DNA from: Tetracentron sinense
Lineage: Eukaryota; Streptophyta; Magnoliopsida; Trochodendrales; Trochodendraceae
Length of the DNA stretch: 64,000 nt
Assembly (NCBI GenBank): GCA_015143295.1
Contig: JABCRI010000896.1
Span: 86,595 to 150,594 of the forward strand
Direction of reading: 5' to 3'
Numbering within the stretch: position 1 is the first letter of the stretch; the number at the start of each line of letters is the position of its first letter. A model generated the notes under the pieces. The model did not search any database. It had not been told where the DNA came from and saw nothing but the letters and a program-made list of their open reading frames with translations. Shown piece by piece: positions 37,749-48,858 of the stretch. A program made the translations under genes and the position numbers.

Positions 37749-38876
37749 TGTAATGGGTAAAATTCGTAAACAGAAGGGGTAAAATGAGAAATTTCTCACT
37801 CTAACAAATTAACCGACTTAGCCCAATTGGACTATGTGTTGTCTCTCTTGAGTGTTATCTGATAGGTGACATCATCATGACCACACAAGTCATGATTACT
37901 CCAATTGCCTATAAATAAGGAAGAATCACTAGAGAGAAAGAGATGGTGCGTAAGGCAATGAAGAAAGAAAGGGAAACCAAAAGAATGAGAAGAGGAAGAA
38001 GGACTGGGGAGCTTGGGTCGTTCACTGATAAACCCCATCCCCGAAGGGCATAGCCACCCACCTAATATTCTCCATATCACCTGATGTTCTCGCACCACAT
38101 GATGCTCTTCAAGGCTTCACGATGGTTTGTGGCCACTAGATGCTCTCTTGAATCTGCCATGTCCGCCTGATGTTCTCCATAATCGGTACCCTTACACTGT
38201 CAATACTTGGTGATATGTTAATGTCATACTACCACTTGCGCGACTATGAAATTGATCATCTGTTGTGTACACTCGTATCTGAACTCGTGCCTGACGCTGT
38301 CAACTGTACTTGAGCTGTTCTCAAGCTACGCTGTCTGAGCATTGTCTGAGCTACGTTGTCCAAGCTACGTCCTCAATTGTCAACCATACCCGTTGTTCTA
38401 GCCACAACGTGCCCATTGTCTTCTTAACATCGTATTCATTGTCTTCATGACATCATGCTCGTTGTCTCATTGACAACGTGAATGTCCTTTGTGCCTCCCA
38501 AGCTACATCCTCTATGACTCCCGAGCTACGTCCTCTACGTCTCCATCGCTTGTCCTCCAGAGCACGACCCCAGAGCCCGTCCTCAAGCACATGAACTCAA
38601 TGACCTCGTGATAAGTATCTTCACACTCTCATACTTATATGTCTATGACTTATACTGACTTGATCATCGGAGTGTATTACAAGTCGAACGACCGCCCACC
38701 TTGTGGAGGACGAACCCGAGCTGAACCTTGGATGATTATGTACGGAATGTCACTTCTTTCGAAGAGCGTGTCATATGACAAAGGGTATGGATGACGTACA
38801 CATGCAGATTAATGTATAGGAATGAACCATACAACCCCTGTGAGGTACCGCTAGTCCCCGAAAATTTCCCTTTACA
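37749..38876 (+). repeat. Right LTR of the non-autonomous element
   Basis: 1128 bp, closely similar to the left LTR, with TATAAATA at 37910-37917. Confidence 0.85.
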
Positions 38877-39208
38877 ATTTATAGTTTCAAAAATAGTACA
38901 AACTAAGGTGGCCTGAAAGAAGCATATTGCTTGTTGGATTCGAGCTCTATCTGTGAATTGAACAACGAATCTCTATGATACAAGCAAGGGTGGAGTCACG
39001 GGTGGGGAGGGGCCGTTGCCTCACAAATTTTTGAAACTTTTCCAATGTTTTAGGTATAATTAAAAAAATAGAGTGAATAATATCTAGTTTTGTATATAGT
39101 GGCCTCCGAATTAGGATGTAATTGTTGGCTATATAAAAAGTGTGTCCCCCCTCAAAATTTTTAATTTTTTTTCTTTGTATGATATAAAAAATTAAAAATT
39201 AATTATAG
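38877..39208. other. Short spacer
   Basis: AT-rich spacer with GGTGGAGTCACGGGTGGGG at about 38990-39010, a phrase typical of degraded plant repeats. Nothing else seen. Confidence 0.35.
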
Positions 39209-40320
39209 GAGAAAATACATTTACACCCCCTGAGGTTTGACGAAAATACACAGACCCACTCAGGTTTCAGAAAATACATTAGGTACCCCCACTTTTCAAA
39301 ATATTGACAATTACACCTCTTCCACCAGTTGACCGTTAGTCAACTGATGGAATGATAATGTCATGGGATAAAATTGTATGAACTACCAAAAATACCCTCT
39401 CTAAAGTTGTCCTTTTCTATTTTTCTCATATACATTGTCCCTTCATTTTTAAATGAATTCAAATCATTTAGGGTGACCACGTGTCCTTTTTGACACCCCT
39501 TGTGGTGGCCACATGTCCTTTCTGACACCCCTTAAATGGATTTAGATTCACCCACCCCTATGGTTCACCTTCCCATCCTTGGTTTTGTTTTTTTCTAATT
39601 TTTTTTTTTTTTTAATAATTGTTTTTAAGACTTTTTTAATATTAAAATATTTTTAAAAAGAATTAATATTTAAAAAAAAAAAAAAAGATTGGCGGGTGAA
39701 CCCTTGAGGTGGCCAAGTGTCCTTTTCGACACCTATTAAATGGGGTTAGATTCACCCACCCCTAGGGTTCACCCGCCCATCCTTAATTTTTTTTTCTAAA
39801 TATTAATTCTTTTTAAAAATATTTTAATATTAAAGAAGTCTTAAAAACAATTATTAATTTTTTTTAAAAAAATTAATATTTAGACAAAAAAAAACCAAGG
39901 ATGGGCGGATGAACCGTAGGGGTTGGTGAATCTAACCTTAGTTAAGGGGTGTCAAGAAGGACACGTGGCCACCTCAAGGGGTATCAAAAAGGACACGTGG
40001 CCACCTCAAGGGGTGTCAAGAAGGACATGTGGTCACCACAAGAGATGTCAAAAAGGACATGTGGTCACCTTAGAGGATTTGATTTGGAAAATTTTGTATA
40101 TAAGGAAAATGGAAAATGACAACTTGAGAGGGTATTTTTAGTAGTTCATACCATTTTATCCTACGCCATCATTATTCCATCAGTTGACTAATGGTCAATT
40201 GATAAAAGGGTTGTAAGTGTCAATATTTTGAAAAGTAGCGGTACCTAATGTATTTTCTAAAACTTGAGGGAGTCTATGTGTATTTTCGTCAAACCTCAGG
40301 GGGTGTAAATGTATTTTCTC
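39209..40320. mobile_element. Long-TIR foldback element (MULE-like non-autonomous)
   Basis: The first and last 230 or so bases are inverted repeats of each other, close to 90 percent identical by eye, both starting GAGAAAATACATTTACACCC from the outside. The arms continue more loosely inwards, so most of the element can fold back. The arms contain tandem units of about 30-33 bp with CACGTG (G-box) cores, clearest at 39945-40075. The centre is AT-rich and has no gene. TIRs with CCCCTGAGGTTTG are common in plants and are often assigned to Mutator-like elements; no clean 9-bp duplication was found, so the class is uncertain. Confidence 0.8.
39945..40075 (+). repeat. Tandem G-box units in the foldback element
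   Basis: Four units of roughly 30-33 bp with GGGTGTCAAGAAGGACACG and GTGGCCACCTC or variants. Two units keep CACGTG; the others read CATGTG. Confidence 0.75.
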
Positions 40321-42163
40321 TTTAATTTTATTTATATAATTACTAAAGGGGAGAATCCTTGTTTTTCTTGTGTATTATATCTTTATTAGAATAAAACTAG
40401 TATTATCAAATTTTATGACCAAGATGAGCTCATTACTAAAAAAAACTCGGAGAATACGCCCATAAAATCTAGGTCCCATAATATTTCATATATGTACTGC
40501 CAAATCATTCTCTATAAATCCATTAATTTTTTGAATTAATGTACCCCCCCAAAAAAAATCTAGCTATCTAATTCGAAGGGAGAAAAGGGTTAGGAAGGGA
40601 CCCCAAACTTAACCATATGTCATACTTCAAGTTATTATCTATGTACCTTCCAAAACAAATGTTATTATCAATGTAATCTATGGTTGTGAAGTAATTATCA
40701 GGCTGAGTAAACTCTAGGGCTCAACCTTGTGGCAGTTTGTATGATCACAACCTTCCAACCCACCTCAACTACCCATAGAAATTTATCTAGTTTTTTACAT
40801 GGTTGGTGGGATAATTTATCCATGAGCAAGGTTTTTAATGGTGCAATGACATTTAGCTTGTAGCGGTTATAAGATCTTTCATAAAACAATATGTAAAGTA
40901 CAATCAAAACCCTATTCTAGTCTTTCGATTCCACGACAAGCTAGCCGAATAGATATTGTATTTACCAGAACATCGTAAAATATATGGGCTAGTTTGGCAA
41001 CATGGACATGGGAAGAGGGATATAAAAGGGTACATCCATGTTCTCAGACAGTCCCATGCGTACAACTGGGAATACTCCTCCATGAAGCGACATCTCGGTG
41101 GCACAACGGCTTCATTTCGTGTTGTCCCTTACGTAGCAAATAGTGCATCCCCTCGTCTTATCCTCCAACTAGATAGACACAGGGGGCCTACAATAGTCGT
41201 ATTTAATGAGGAAACTTTTTCCTTGGAGTCCTGAGAAGAGGACCCAGGGTCCTCTTCTAAGCTGATCGCAGTGTCCCGTGCCCCTTTTAACACCTTTTTA
41301 ATTAACAAAATTAAAATAAGTACTTTTGTTTTTGGATTTTTCTAAGAACCATGGTTTGATTGCTTAATCTTAGGAGAATAACTACAGTTGATGGGTGGTA
41401 AAAAAAGGACTTGGACCAATGAAGTCACTGGGTAAGTTTAGAAGCTTACCCTTGGGTCAGTTTTCTATTTCCTTTTTCTTTTGTTATGTAAGCATCGTAT
41501 CTTAGGAAATGGGATCTTCTCCTATAGTTGTTAACGAGGAAATTGCAATAATTTTTTTTTTTTCAATTGGATGGTTAATTAAAATTTAGGTTCACATACA
41601 CAAGAATACATAGTGATCCTTTGGCATGGAAACATGATACCAACTGTCTAATACCATCTACTAATGAGAAGATCCCAAGTCCTATTTAAGTTAGTGTCTG
41701 TGCAAGTGTTAGTATTTGTCATTTGGGGTCTGAGTGTAATGTTACTCTGGAAAAAGGTTTCACGAGGGTGTTGATGAAAGCAAAGGACCCTAATAGGTTA
41801 GATAGAGAGTGAAACTTGGCAGCAACAATCTTAGCATCCAGGACTACAAAAGCTAATAAGTTGTTGACACATTAGAAAAAAAAAAGTGTTAAACAATAAT
41901 ATTTTTAATAATAAAAAATAGAAGTAAGGTACTTGATAAAAGTGCATATCTAACAATTTTTTGATGTATTAATAGCTTATTAGTTCTTGATTTTTTTAAA
42001 AAAATACTCATATTCTCATACTCCCACTCATTTTAGTGATAAGCAAATGATTTTGTGGGGGGGCCCAAAAGCTGGCTGACACAAAAAGAAATTCTTTTAT
42101 GAGCGATAATCTAATCCTCGCCCCGGATGGAGCTAAAATTGGTGTCTTGCCCCCTCTAATCTA
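40321..42163. other. Intergenic, no gene recognised
   Basis: AT-rich spacer. An open frame at about 40956-41234 has no recognisable motif and is not called. TGTCCCGTGCCCCTTTTAAC at about 41272-41292 resembles one arm of the MITE family. No other structure seen. Confidence 0.4.
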
Positions 42164-42306
42164 TCACGTGTCCCTTTAAACTCCTTTTGATTGTAGTTAA
42201 ATTTTCTTACCCTTGATTTTTTTTCAAAAAATTAAGGTTAAAATATTAACTTTAAGGGTTAGAGAATCTTAACCACAGTTAAAAGGAGTGAAAGAGGGAC
42301 ACATGT
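42164..42306. mobile_element. Small inverted-repeat MITE
   Basis: Arms of about 53 bp at 42164-42216 and 42251-42306 are reverse complements with scattered changes: CACGTGTCCCTTTAAACTCC on the left, its inverse with GGGACACATG on the right. The centre is a short AT-rich loop. The same words form the arms of the larger repeat at 46380-46657. Confidence 0.7.
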
Positions 42307-44624
42307 TAGCTTAGTGGATGAGATCGATGTCAATGAGTGGACTATTTTTATTTTTATTTTTTTATTATCAAAAGAGGGGGAGAATATAATTTGTTTTTGA
42401 ATTTTGGGAGAACGTCTAGTATTTGTCATTGGTTTTTTGGTTTGGATCCTCATTGGTTATTTGCTACGAAGTTTCACTCATTGATAATATATCACCTGCG
42501 GCAAACAATCCTATTGATGACTATTTAATAAGGTCACAAGCTGCTTAGATCATGTGCAAGAAGGAAGAAGAGATACGAACTAAATCAACTACAACAGTAC
42601 CATATGCCTAACGCACCAAACACGTGATCCAGCCCATGTTAGCACGTGTATTGTTCCTTTCGTGGAGTTCCCTTCCTACCTCTCTTTACTTTTTACATAA
42701 TTAATATTTGGAGGTATGCTAGTCCGACTCTCTGACGACTTGCTCATCATACGAAAATAAAGCATGTGAGTTCACGAGGGAAGATTTCATTTTCATTTGC
42801 TTTATTATCATATGAGAGGCGCGTCTGCTCGCCACATGTACAATCAAAGATGGGAGTCTTCAATCATTTGTAGTTTTCTCCCACCTAACTTAAAAAATAT
42901 AAAGAAACCCGTGCTCATTGTAGAGATTTGTTTGTTAACTAGCACTAATCATTAATGAGAGTGCTAGCCCAGACGCACTCAGTGGAATTTTATCCACATA
43001 CCTAGTGTGGGTGCAACATATGGAGTTGCTACCCTATAACAGGAGATGTGTTGCCACTTGTTGCAAGTTGCAACCACCTTGTGTATGGGAGGCCTTGAGA
43101 CTGGTGCTAACATTTTGTGTCCCATCAGTTGGATCGATACAATCTTAAAAACAATACCAATACCAATGATTGTTACGTTGCACCCCAAAAAAACTCAATA
43201 TAACAAATAACCACATAATTAGTGTATGTTTTGCCTTGAATCATAAATAATTTTATGGATTTGTAAAAAAAAAATTGGTGCAGCGGAAGTAAAAAATCAG
43301 AGTTATGACTTCGATTCCCAAGAGAATTTTATATTTGCCTTCAAGAATGTCGGATAATCATCTCTCCAAAATGTTGTAAGCATTTTTGCATAATTTCTAA
43401 TAATTAAACAATATCTGAACTATGATTAAGAAATCTGAAGAGGTAATCAGAGCAACCCAAAGTATGTCTAATGGCATAAGTTTTCTTTTGTAAGTTATGA
43501 AACTCGACAAATTGTGTTTGGTCAGAATCCACCATTATTTTAAAAATCGTTAAGTTGTCTTGAAACTTGGTCTAACCGAGTCGAATCAGTTGGATTTTGA
43601 GTCAATTTGGTTGAAAACTCGGAAGTGTAACAAATCAGTCCAAAATTGATTTGACTCGGTTGAGTGAATCTATTGTAACTGAAATTTTGTAAGATCATTT
43701 TAAAACCCTAATAAAAACTAAAAATTAAATGAGACTGAGAATAAACAAGAAGAAGAACCCTAAGTCTGTTTTATTTTTTAATTTTTTCTCAGGAATATCG
43801 GAATAATTGAGAAGGGTTTAAAATTTTGGATGAAGCCAGACGAAATTATTTGCTTAGACATTGGCTTAGGCGAGTCCTTTGAACTTGTCTGAGTCTGGCT
43901 GGTCCACACTCCAATCTTCACATACGTCTTTCGAATTGAACACATTTCTAAACAGGAGCAACAAGATGCTATATGGATGCCGGTGTGAGGGCCTCCACGG
44001 TGCATGCCGATTGCCGATGATGGGGTCTTGATCTTACTCTTGTCAGTGTGGCAGCCACCGAAGGCTTTTTTTCCATCCCAAAAACAAAAAAAAAGGATGC
44101 TATATGGATCACGATTTCTTAGAAGAATGCATAAGAGTCGGAGAAACTCGTGAGCTTGAGATTCGGCTGAGTTGATATGATTTGTCAATAATTCCATAGC
44201 GTCCCAAACAGTTGGTACCCGTTTTGGGAAGCTCTTGGGTGAAGCTTATATGGGCTGCGTGTGTGGTTTGGATGTATGTCGTGCGTGTGTGTTTCCTTTT
44301 TTGCCTTCAGTAATCACTTATTTTTTTTGGTTAAGAGACTAAACTTTATATAATCAAACTGATAGAGCTACGTTGGTTGAGGCCCCGTCAGGGGGCGAGG
44401 TCCCCAGAACCAAAAAGATATGATTTGTACATAGATAGATATAAGAAATTTACCCTCTCGAGCCCCTCCACTGCTCCGAATTGTTTCAACTCACCATCTC
44501 AAAAGTGAACTTAAAATTACCTAAATACCTACTACCGACAATTTAGTATATATCTAAGAGTTCCAACTTTTTATTTTGTTTGCTCCTAATCATTTATCTA
44601 CCAAGCTTGGGGGGTTAATTAGTA
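42307..44624. other. Intergenic, no gene recognised
   Basis: AT-rich DNA. The minus-strand open frame at 43778-44197 has no recognisable motif. At 44318-44410 a minus-strand segment ends in an A-run and may be a retroposon tail. Nothing firmer. Confidence 0.35.
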
Positions 44625-44735
44625 GGGTTAACACTCATGGTGGGCGCACAACAGCACATCAAGACTCGAACACGAGTTACACCTCCCCAAAGGGAGATAC
44701 ATAACCACTATGACAGGCCCTTAGTTGTAGTTTTA
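44625..44735 (-). mobile_element. SINE-like, tRNA-derived fragment
   Basis: On the minus strand TGTCATAGTGGTTATG resembles an A box and GTGTTCGAGTC (44663-44673) is a good B box with suitable spacing. The 3' body is short. Single copy in the window. Confidence 0.45.
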
Positions 44736-44945
44736 CCATTAATTTTTAATTTATACAATTTATATTTATATAAATAATAAATTATGAAAATATGTTATAT
44801 TTTTAAATTTTAAGTTTCGAATTATGTTGAGATTTAGCTGAACTTTCGAATTGACTCGGGTTAATAGTGTCTGGAGTTGTTTTTCCTTGTTTTAAAACAT
44901 AGAAACCACCGAGGTTGGATAACAACCAATCATGAATAAATTCGG

Positions 44946-45020
44946 TGAGTGTTCAATCGCACCCACAAGTCAACACACGTCCCTTTTGAATCTCTATTAA
45001 TCATGGTTAAAATTCAATAA
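44946..45020. repeat. Single arm of the MITE family
   Basis: TTCAATCGCACCCACAAG, then ACACGTCCCTTTTGAATC and ATTAATCATGGTTAAAATTC follow the order of the left arm of the repeat at 46380-46472. The opposite arm is missing. Confidence 0.55.
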
Positions 45021-45469
45021 TCCATAACTATGTGGGAATTTTTCGGAGAATCCATGCGTTAGCAGCTGGTTCGAAGTCTGGTTTACTGTTAGAATGAAGA
45101 TAGTAAAGCTTCAACTGCTGATGAGGTAAAGGAGAGAAGGGTGTGCACCCTGTAATATACTCCGATGCCAAAGTCAGTATTTGAAGAAGATGATGAATAG
45201 TAAGAAAGCTGAAGCAATAAGAGTGAGCAATATGAAATTTCGTGATCTTTATGCACTGAGTCTCTGAGGATATTTTTAGGTTTAACTTTGTATGCCCATA
45301 GATGACCATGGATGACCATGTTTTACACTCATTACCAAATATTTCAGACAGATCTTGAGTCTTACGTGTCACACGTGTGAGCCTATAATTAATAAAGTCG
45401 GTCTGGGGTCGAAACCCGACCGAGATGACTAGCATTAAATGATAAGACATTGCTTTTCACCTAATAACA

Positions 45470-45763
45470 TAGTAGAATGATCACCTCTTGATTATTTCAG
45501 CTTGCGAGTTGGTCTCGTTGTCGACTAAAGCTCGGGCTCGTTGTGTATGGGAACATGGATAGAATAACCGTTGTCCAAAGAGGACGACTACGTTCGTCCT
45601 CCGAATAACGAATACGTTGTCATGTAGGCAACGGGTCCGTTGTCAAGAAGAGCACAGATTCGTTCTTTATTTGGATACGTGTCTCATATCTATTGACATA
45701 ACAACGAAAACTAGCTTGTTCTCCAACACTTAATCATTTTAAAGAATTTTATCCATTACACTA
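45470..45763 (-). repeat. LTR fragment related to the element at 35464
   Basis: On the minus strand it begins GTGTAATGGATAAAATTC, close to the LTR start TGTAATGGGTAAAATTC, and continues with CGTTGTC and TTGACAACG words like those in that LTR. It fades out near 45470. A diverged, truncated copy is the simplest reading. Confidence 0.4.
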
Positions 45764-46260
45764 ACTAACCTTATTTTTTAACACAACGATAAAAGAAATG
45801 AAATAGGAAGGCATTTGATTGTATAGTAAAATACGGGGTAGCCTAATCACTACTCTATGGTAAACAAGGACAGGGGAAGCAAATTGTCTATGACATTCCC
45901 TGTGGCGAAGCCAGGAATTTTTCTTTGGGGGGGGGGGGGGGGGGGGCTAAGTACATGTATTAAAAAAATTATTGTTTTGTGAAAAAAGATGCGTGCATGA
46001 AATATTATAGGGTTGGGGGTTCCGGGGCATAACGCCCCGAGAATTTTTTTTTTTATTTTTGTTATAGAGCTAATATATATATATATATAAATTTACTATA
46101 TTTTTTAGTTTTTTATATTATACATATAAAATATTTACAAAATTTTTAGGGGCCAAACTTCTCATATAATTAGAAATTACATTCAATGTAATTTGGGAGA
46201 TCACTATATATAAAATTTAGATATCATGTACCTTTTTATAAAAAAGGATAATGCTTCTGA
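45764..46260. other. Spacer with a 20-base G run
   Basis: Contains TGTGGCGAAGCCAGGAATTT at about 45901-45920, an uninterrupted G20 at 45927-45946, and an (AT)n tract near 46074-46088. A looser inverse, AAAAGTGGAGCTGAGCCAG, lies at about 46888-46906, so an old element could span 45900-46906. Confidence 0.4.
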
Positions 46261-46334
46261 GACTGTCTTAAGGCCAAGACCACCGAGACCATGCTCGGTA
46301 GCACAGTCTCGGTGGTCTCGGCCCTAAGACGGTC
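46261..46334. repeat. 29-bp-arm hairpin
   Basis: Arms 46261-46289 and 46306-46334 are reverse complements with three differences, each of which could pair as G-U on one strand; the loop is 16 bases. The core is AGACCACCGAGAC and its inverse. Confidence 0.85.
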
Positions 46335-46379
46335 TAATTGTGATTGAATCACAACCAATTGTGATTGAACTTTGGGAGA

Positions 46380-46657
46380 GTTCAATTGCACCCACAGGCC
46401 AACATGTGTCCCTTTTAACCTCAATTAATTGTAGTTAAAATTTACTAACCCTTGGATTCAACAATATAACCTTTCTAGAAAATGATATTAATTTTTTTTT
46501 AACTCTGATTAAGAACTTTAACTCTTAAGATTAATATTTTTAAATATTTCATTTTAAGAACCTAGGTTATATTGTTGAATCTCAAGGGTTAATTAATCTT
46601 AACCATGGTTAATACAAATTAAAAGGGACACATGTTGGCTTGTGGGTGCAATTGAAC
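46380..46657. mobile_element. Inverted-repeat MITE with arms of about 93 bp
   Basis: Left arm 46380-46472 (from GTTCAATTGCACCCACAG) and right arm 46564-46657 are reverse complements with few changes, around an AT-rich centre of about 90 bp. The arms contain ACATGTGTCCCTTTTAA and the TTAACCATGGTTAA type of sequence shared by other copies in the window. No ORF. Confidence 0.82.
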
Positions 46658-47659
46658 TCGTGGAGAGTTTAATCGCAATTGGTTGTGATCCGATCTCCAA
46701 TGTAATGCAAAAGTTCAATCACAATTGATTGTGATCCGATCTCCTATGTATGTGATAAAGGATTTCAGTTTTTCTTGTGTTATTTGCTAAAACGTGAGAC
46801 TCACAACACAATTAGAGGGGTCACTATGAAATTAATACTAAAAATTTGGGGAGCCAAAAAAAATTAATTGTGGGGTCACTGCCCAACAAAAGTGGAGCTG
46901 AGCCAGACGGAGAGAGTAACACAACAGTAAAAACTACGTCACTAATGACGTGATCGTTAAATGTTAATTTGAAAGTGAGTAAAAACTCTCGATGGTATCA
47001 AATATCGAGAGTTCGACCCCTGTTTTTTAAATTTAAATCAAAGGGTTTGAAATATCAAGTGCTCCCACCATTTAAAACTTCTGTTCTTTTTGAACCATTG
47101 ATTTTCAAGCCAACGGTTTCAGCTCTCGATAGTAGGTGCTATCCAGAGTTTTTAATCCCTTCCCATGTTAATTTAATATCCTAAACAGTTCTCAAGATGT
47201 GTGTTAACCATAACACATGAAAAACAGATGGACAGGGTTGCACCACGTAATCTTAACGTGTCCTAATAATTTTACAAAATTGTCCCTTATGCCGTTGAGA
47301 ACCTTCTACGTACGCCAAAGAGGGATACCTAACGTACATCCCTTAATGTGTATATATTATAACCACGTGAGGTCCCTCGGCCACAGAATTAGCACCTTCC
47401 GCGAGTGGAGCCCACAATCGTCGGTCGTTCCGGTACCTACCCTCCTAATAAAACAAGTAAACAACGAGTGCTTGCCTTACTCGCTAACTACGGTGCAAAC
47501 TTCTGACCCGACCATTAAGCCACCCCGAATCCATTTGCCTTTGTATTACTGTATTTACTATTTAGGAATTTTTTTCCCCACCCATGGGCCATAGGGTACT
47601 TCCCATGCAGTTACACCATCCTAAGGAAGCGGCACTAGGCCGCTGAGACGGTGTGCCAT
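46658..47659. other. Intergenic, no gene recognised
   Basis: After the MITE, AATTGGTTGTGATCCGATCTCC words repeat at about 46676-46745. The open frame at 47217-47594 (125 residues) shows no domain or homology I recognise and is not called. Confidence 0.4.
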
Positions 47660-48120
47660 CGTGGGGTATCATTACCGAGGTTTGAAATTTCACAAAATTT
47701 TGGTTTCGGCCAACACCAACGACATCGAAATTGGTTTATTTCGAAAATCAGATTTCGGTCAAAATTTCTGGTCAAATTTCGGAATTCGAAGATTTCAGAA
47801 TTTCAATCGAAATCTGATTTTTTATTTTTAAATAGATTTTTTTTTAATTGTTTTTTTATTAAAATTCTGAAATTTTTACTGAAATTTTGAAATTTTATAT
47901 ATTAATTTTAAAAATAAAATAATAATATTTATATAAATATATAAAATTTTAATAAAATATTATTTTTTAACATATATATTAATAAAATATAATTAATTAA
48001 TTAATAAAATATTAATATTTCGGATTTCAAAATTTCGCCGAAATCTTGTAATTTTTTGAGATTTCGGTTCGGCTTGGCTAGCTGAATTAGTCACAAATTT
48101 CGAAATTAAAAACCTTGATC
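47660..48120. repeat. GAAATTTCGG-rich inverted-repeat element
   Basis: Dense in AAATTTCG/CGAAATTT and TTTCGG words at both ends around a very AT-rich core (about 47820-48010). The ends ACCGAGGTTTGAAATTTC and GAAATTAAAAACCTTGA are loosely inverse. It looks like a degraded MITE of a type common in plant genomes; class uncertain. Confidence 0.4.
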
Positions 48121-48699
48121 ACTACTACTCATGTGCTCTTCTCAAGAGTTGGAACTTGAGTGGTGTCTATGGGTATAAGTATAACTCAATTTCTATATTG
48201 GTTTGGGTTGAGGGACTGGTGTCTATGGGTTTAAGTATAGTTCAATTTATATGTTGGTTTGGGCTGAGCGAATTAGGTGGCGTTTGGTAACACTAAATAA
48301 TAAGAGCATATTTGGGTTTTAGAATGTTTGATAACAAGCTTATTAGACCAGTAGAAACTTTAAAAGTAGAGGAAAAACCTCTAAACAAATAAGTAGTATA
48401 GGGTAACTTATTTTTCGGATGTAAAACTTTAGAGCTTATTCTTTTTAGTTTATTTTTAAGCGCTTATTATATGTGAGGAGTGTTTCCAAACACACTATTA
48501 GGCTTGCATTTATTAAGACATGGGATCTTCTTTAATTGGTGCTAGCGAGAAGAAAAGACTATCATCATCCGATTCAAAGGCGTCATACATACTTTTCTAC
48601 ACGCTAATCAAGGTGTTGATTTATGTATACAATCTTGAAGCGTACAAAAGGGGTATGTGTGACCTCTTTGGCTTAGTGCTGATAGTCTCCTAATTAGTG
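48121..48699. other. Intergenic, short direct duplication
   Basis: The phrase GTGTCTATGGGT(AT)TAAGTATA with following ATTGGTTTGGG occurs twice at about 48161-48275. No gene seen. Confidence 0.45.
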
Positions 48700-48858
48700 G
48701 TAGGGGCGTGACTTTTAATTGAAGATGTATGAGATCTAATCCTACACTGACATGAGTTGTAAGAGCTCCATTGCCCAAGTTAACTTCTGACCGTCTTACA
48801 CTATTACTAACGTAGGCAATTGATATCCATCATCAAAAAAAAAAAAAAAAAATAAGGA
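48700..48858 (+). mobile_element. tRNA-derived SINE, family 1, plus strand
   Basis: TTAGTGGTAGGGGCGTG fits the A box and GAGATCTAATCC a worn B box. ATGAGTTGTAAGAGCTCC and AATTGATATCCATC follow, then an A-run of about 18 near 48835-48852. Same family as 33860-34035. Confidence 0.7.

Larger units (their letters stand above)
35464..38876 (+). mobile_element. Non-autonomous LTR retrotransposon with both LTRs and no coding region
   Basis: Two direct repeats, 35464-36668 and 37749-38876, both start TGTAATGGGTAAAATTC and end CCTTTACA. Outer flanks GTTTA and ATTTA fit a five-base target duplication with one mismatch. Directly inside the left LTR lies a primer-binding site (36672-36689). The 1.08-kb interior has no gag or pol text, so the element would depend on proteins from elsewhere. 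Its size places it between TRIM and LARD classes. The right LTR is shorter, lacking a few tens of bases near 38200 among other changes. No clear polypurine tract precedes the right LTR. Confidence 0.85.

Noticed and set aside
43778..44197. 139-codon open frame, minus strand
   Set aside because: No recognisable motif and atypical composition; likely chance.
44318..44410. Possible retroposon tail with an A-run
   Set aside because: No pol III boxes and no second copy in the window.
45028..45450. 140-codon open frame, minus strand
   Set aside because: Overlaps repeat fragments and shows no family signature.
47217..47594. 125-codon open frame, plus strand
   Set aside because: No recognisable domain, no splice or promoter context, and it lies in repeat-rich spacer.
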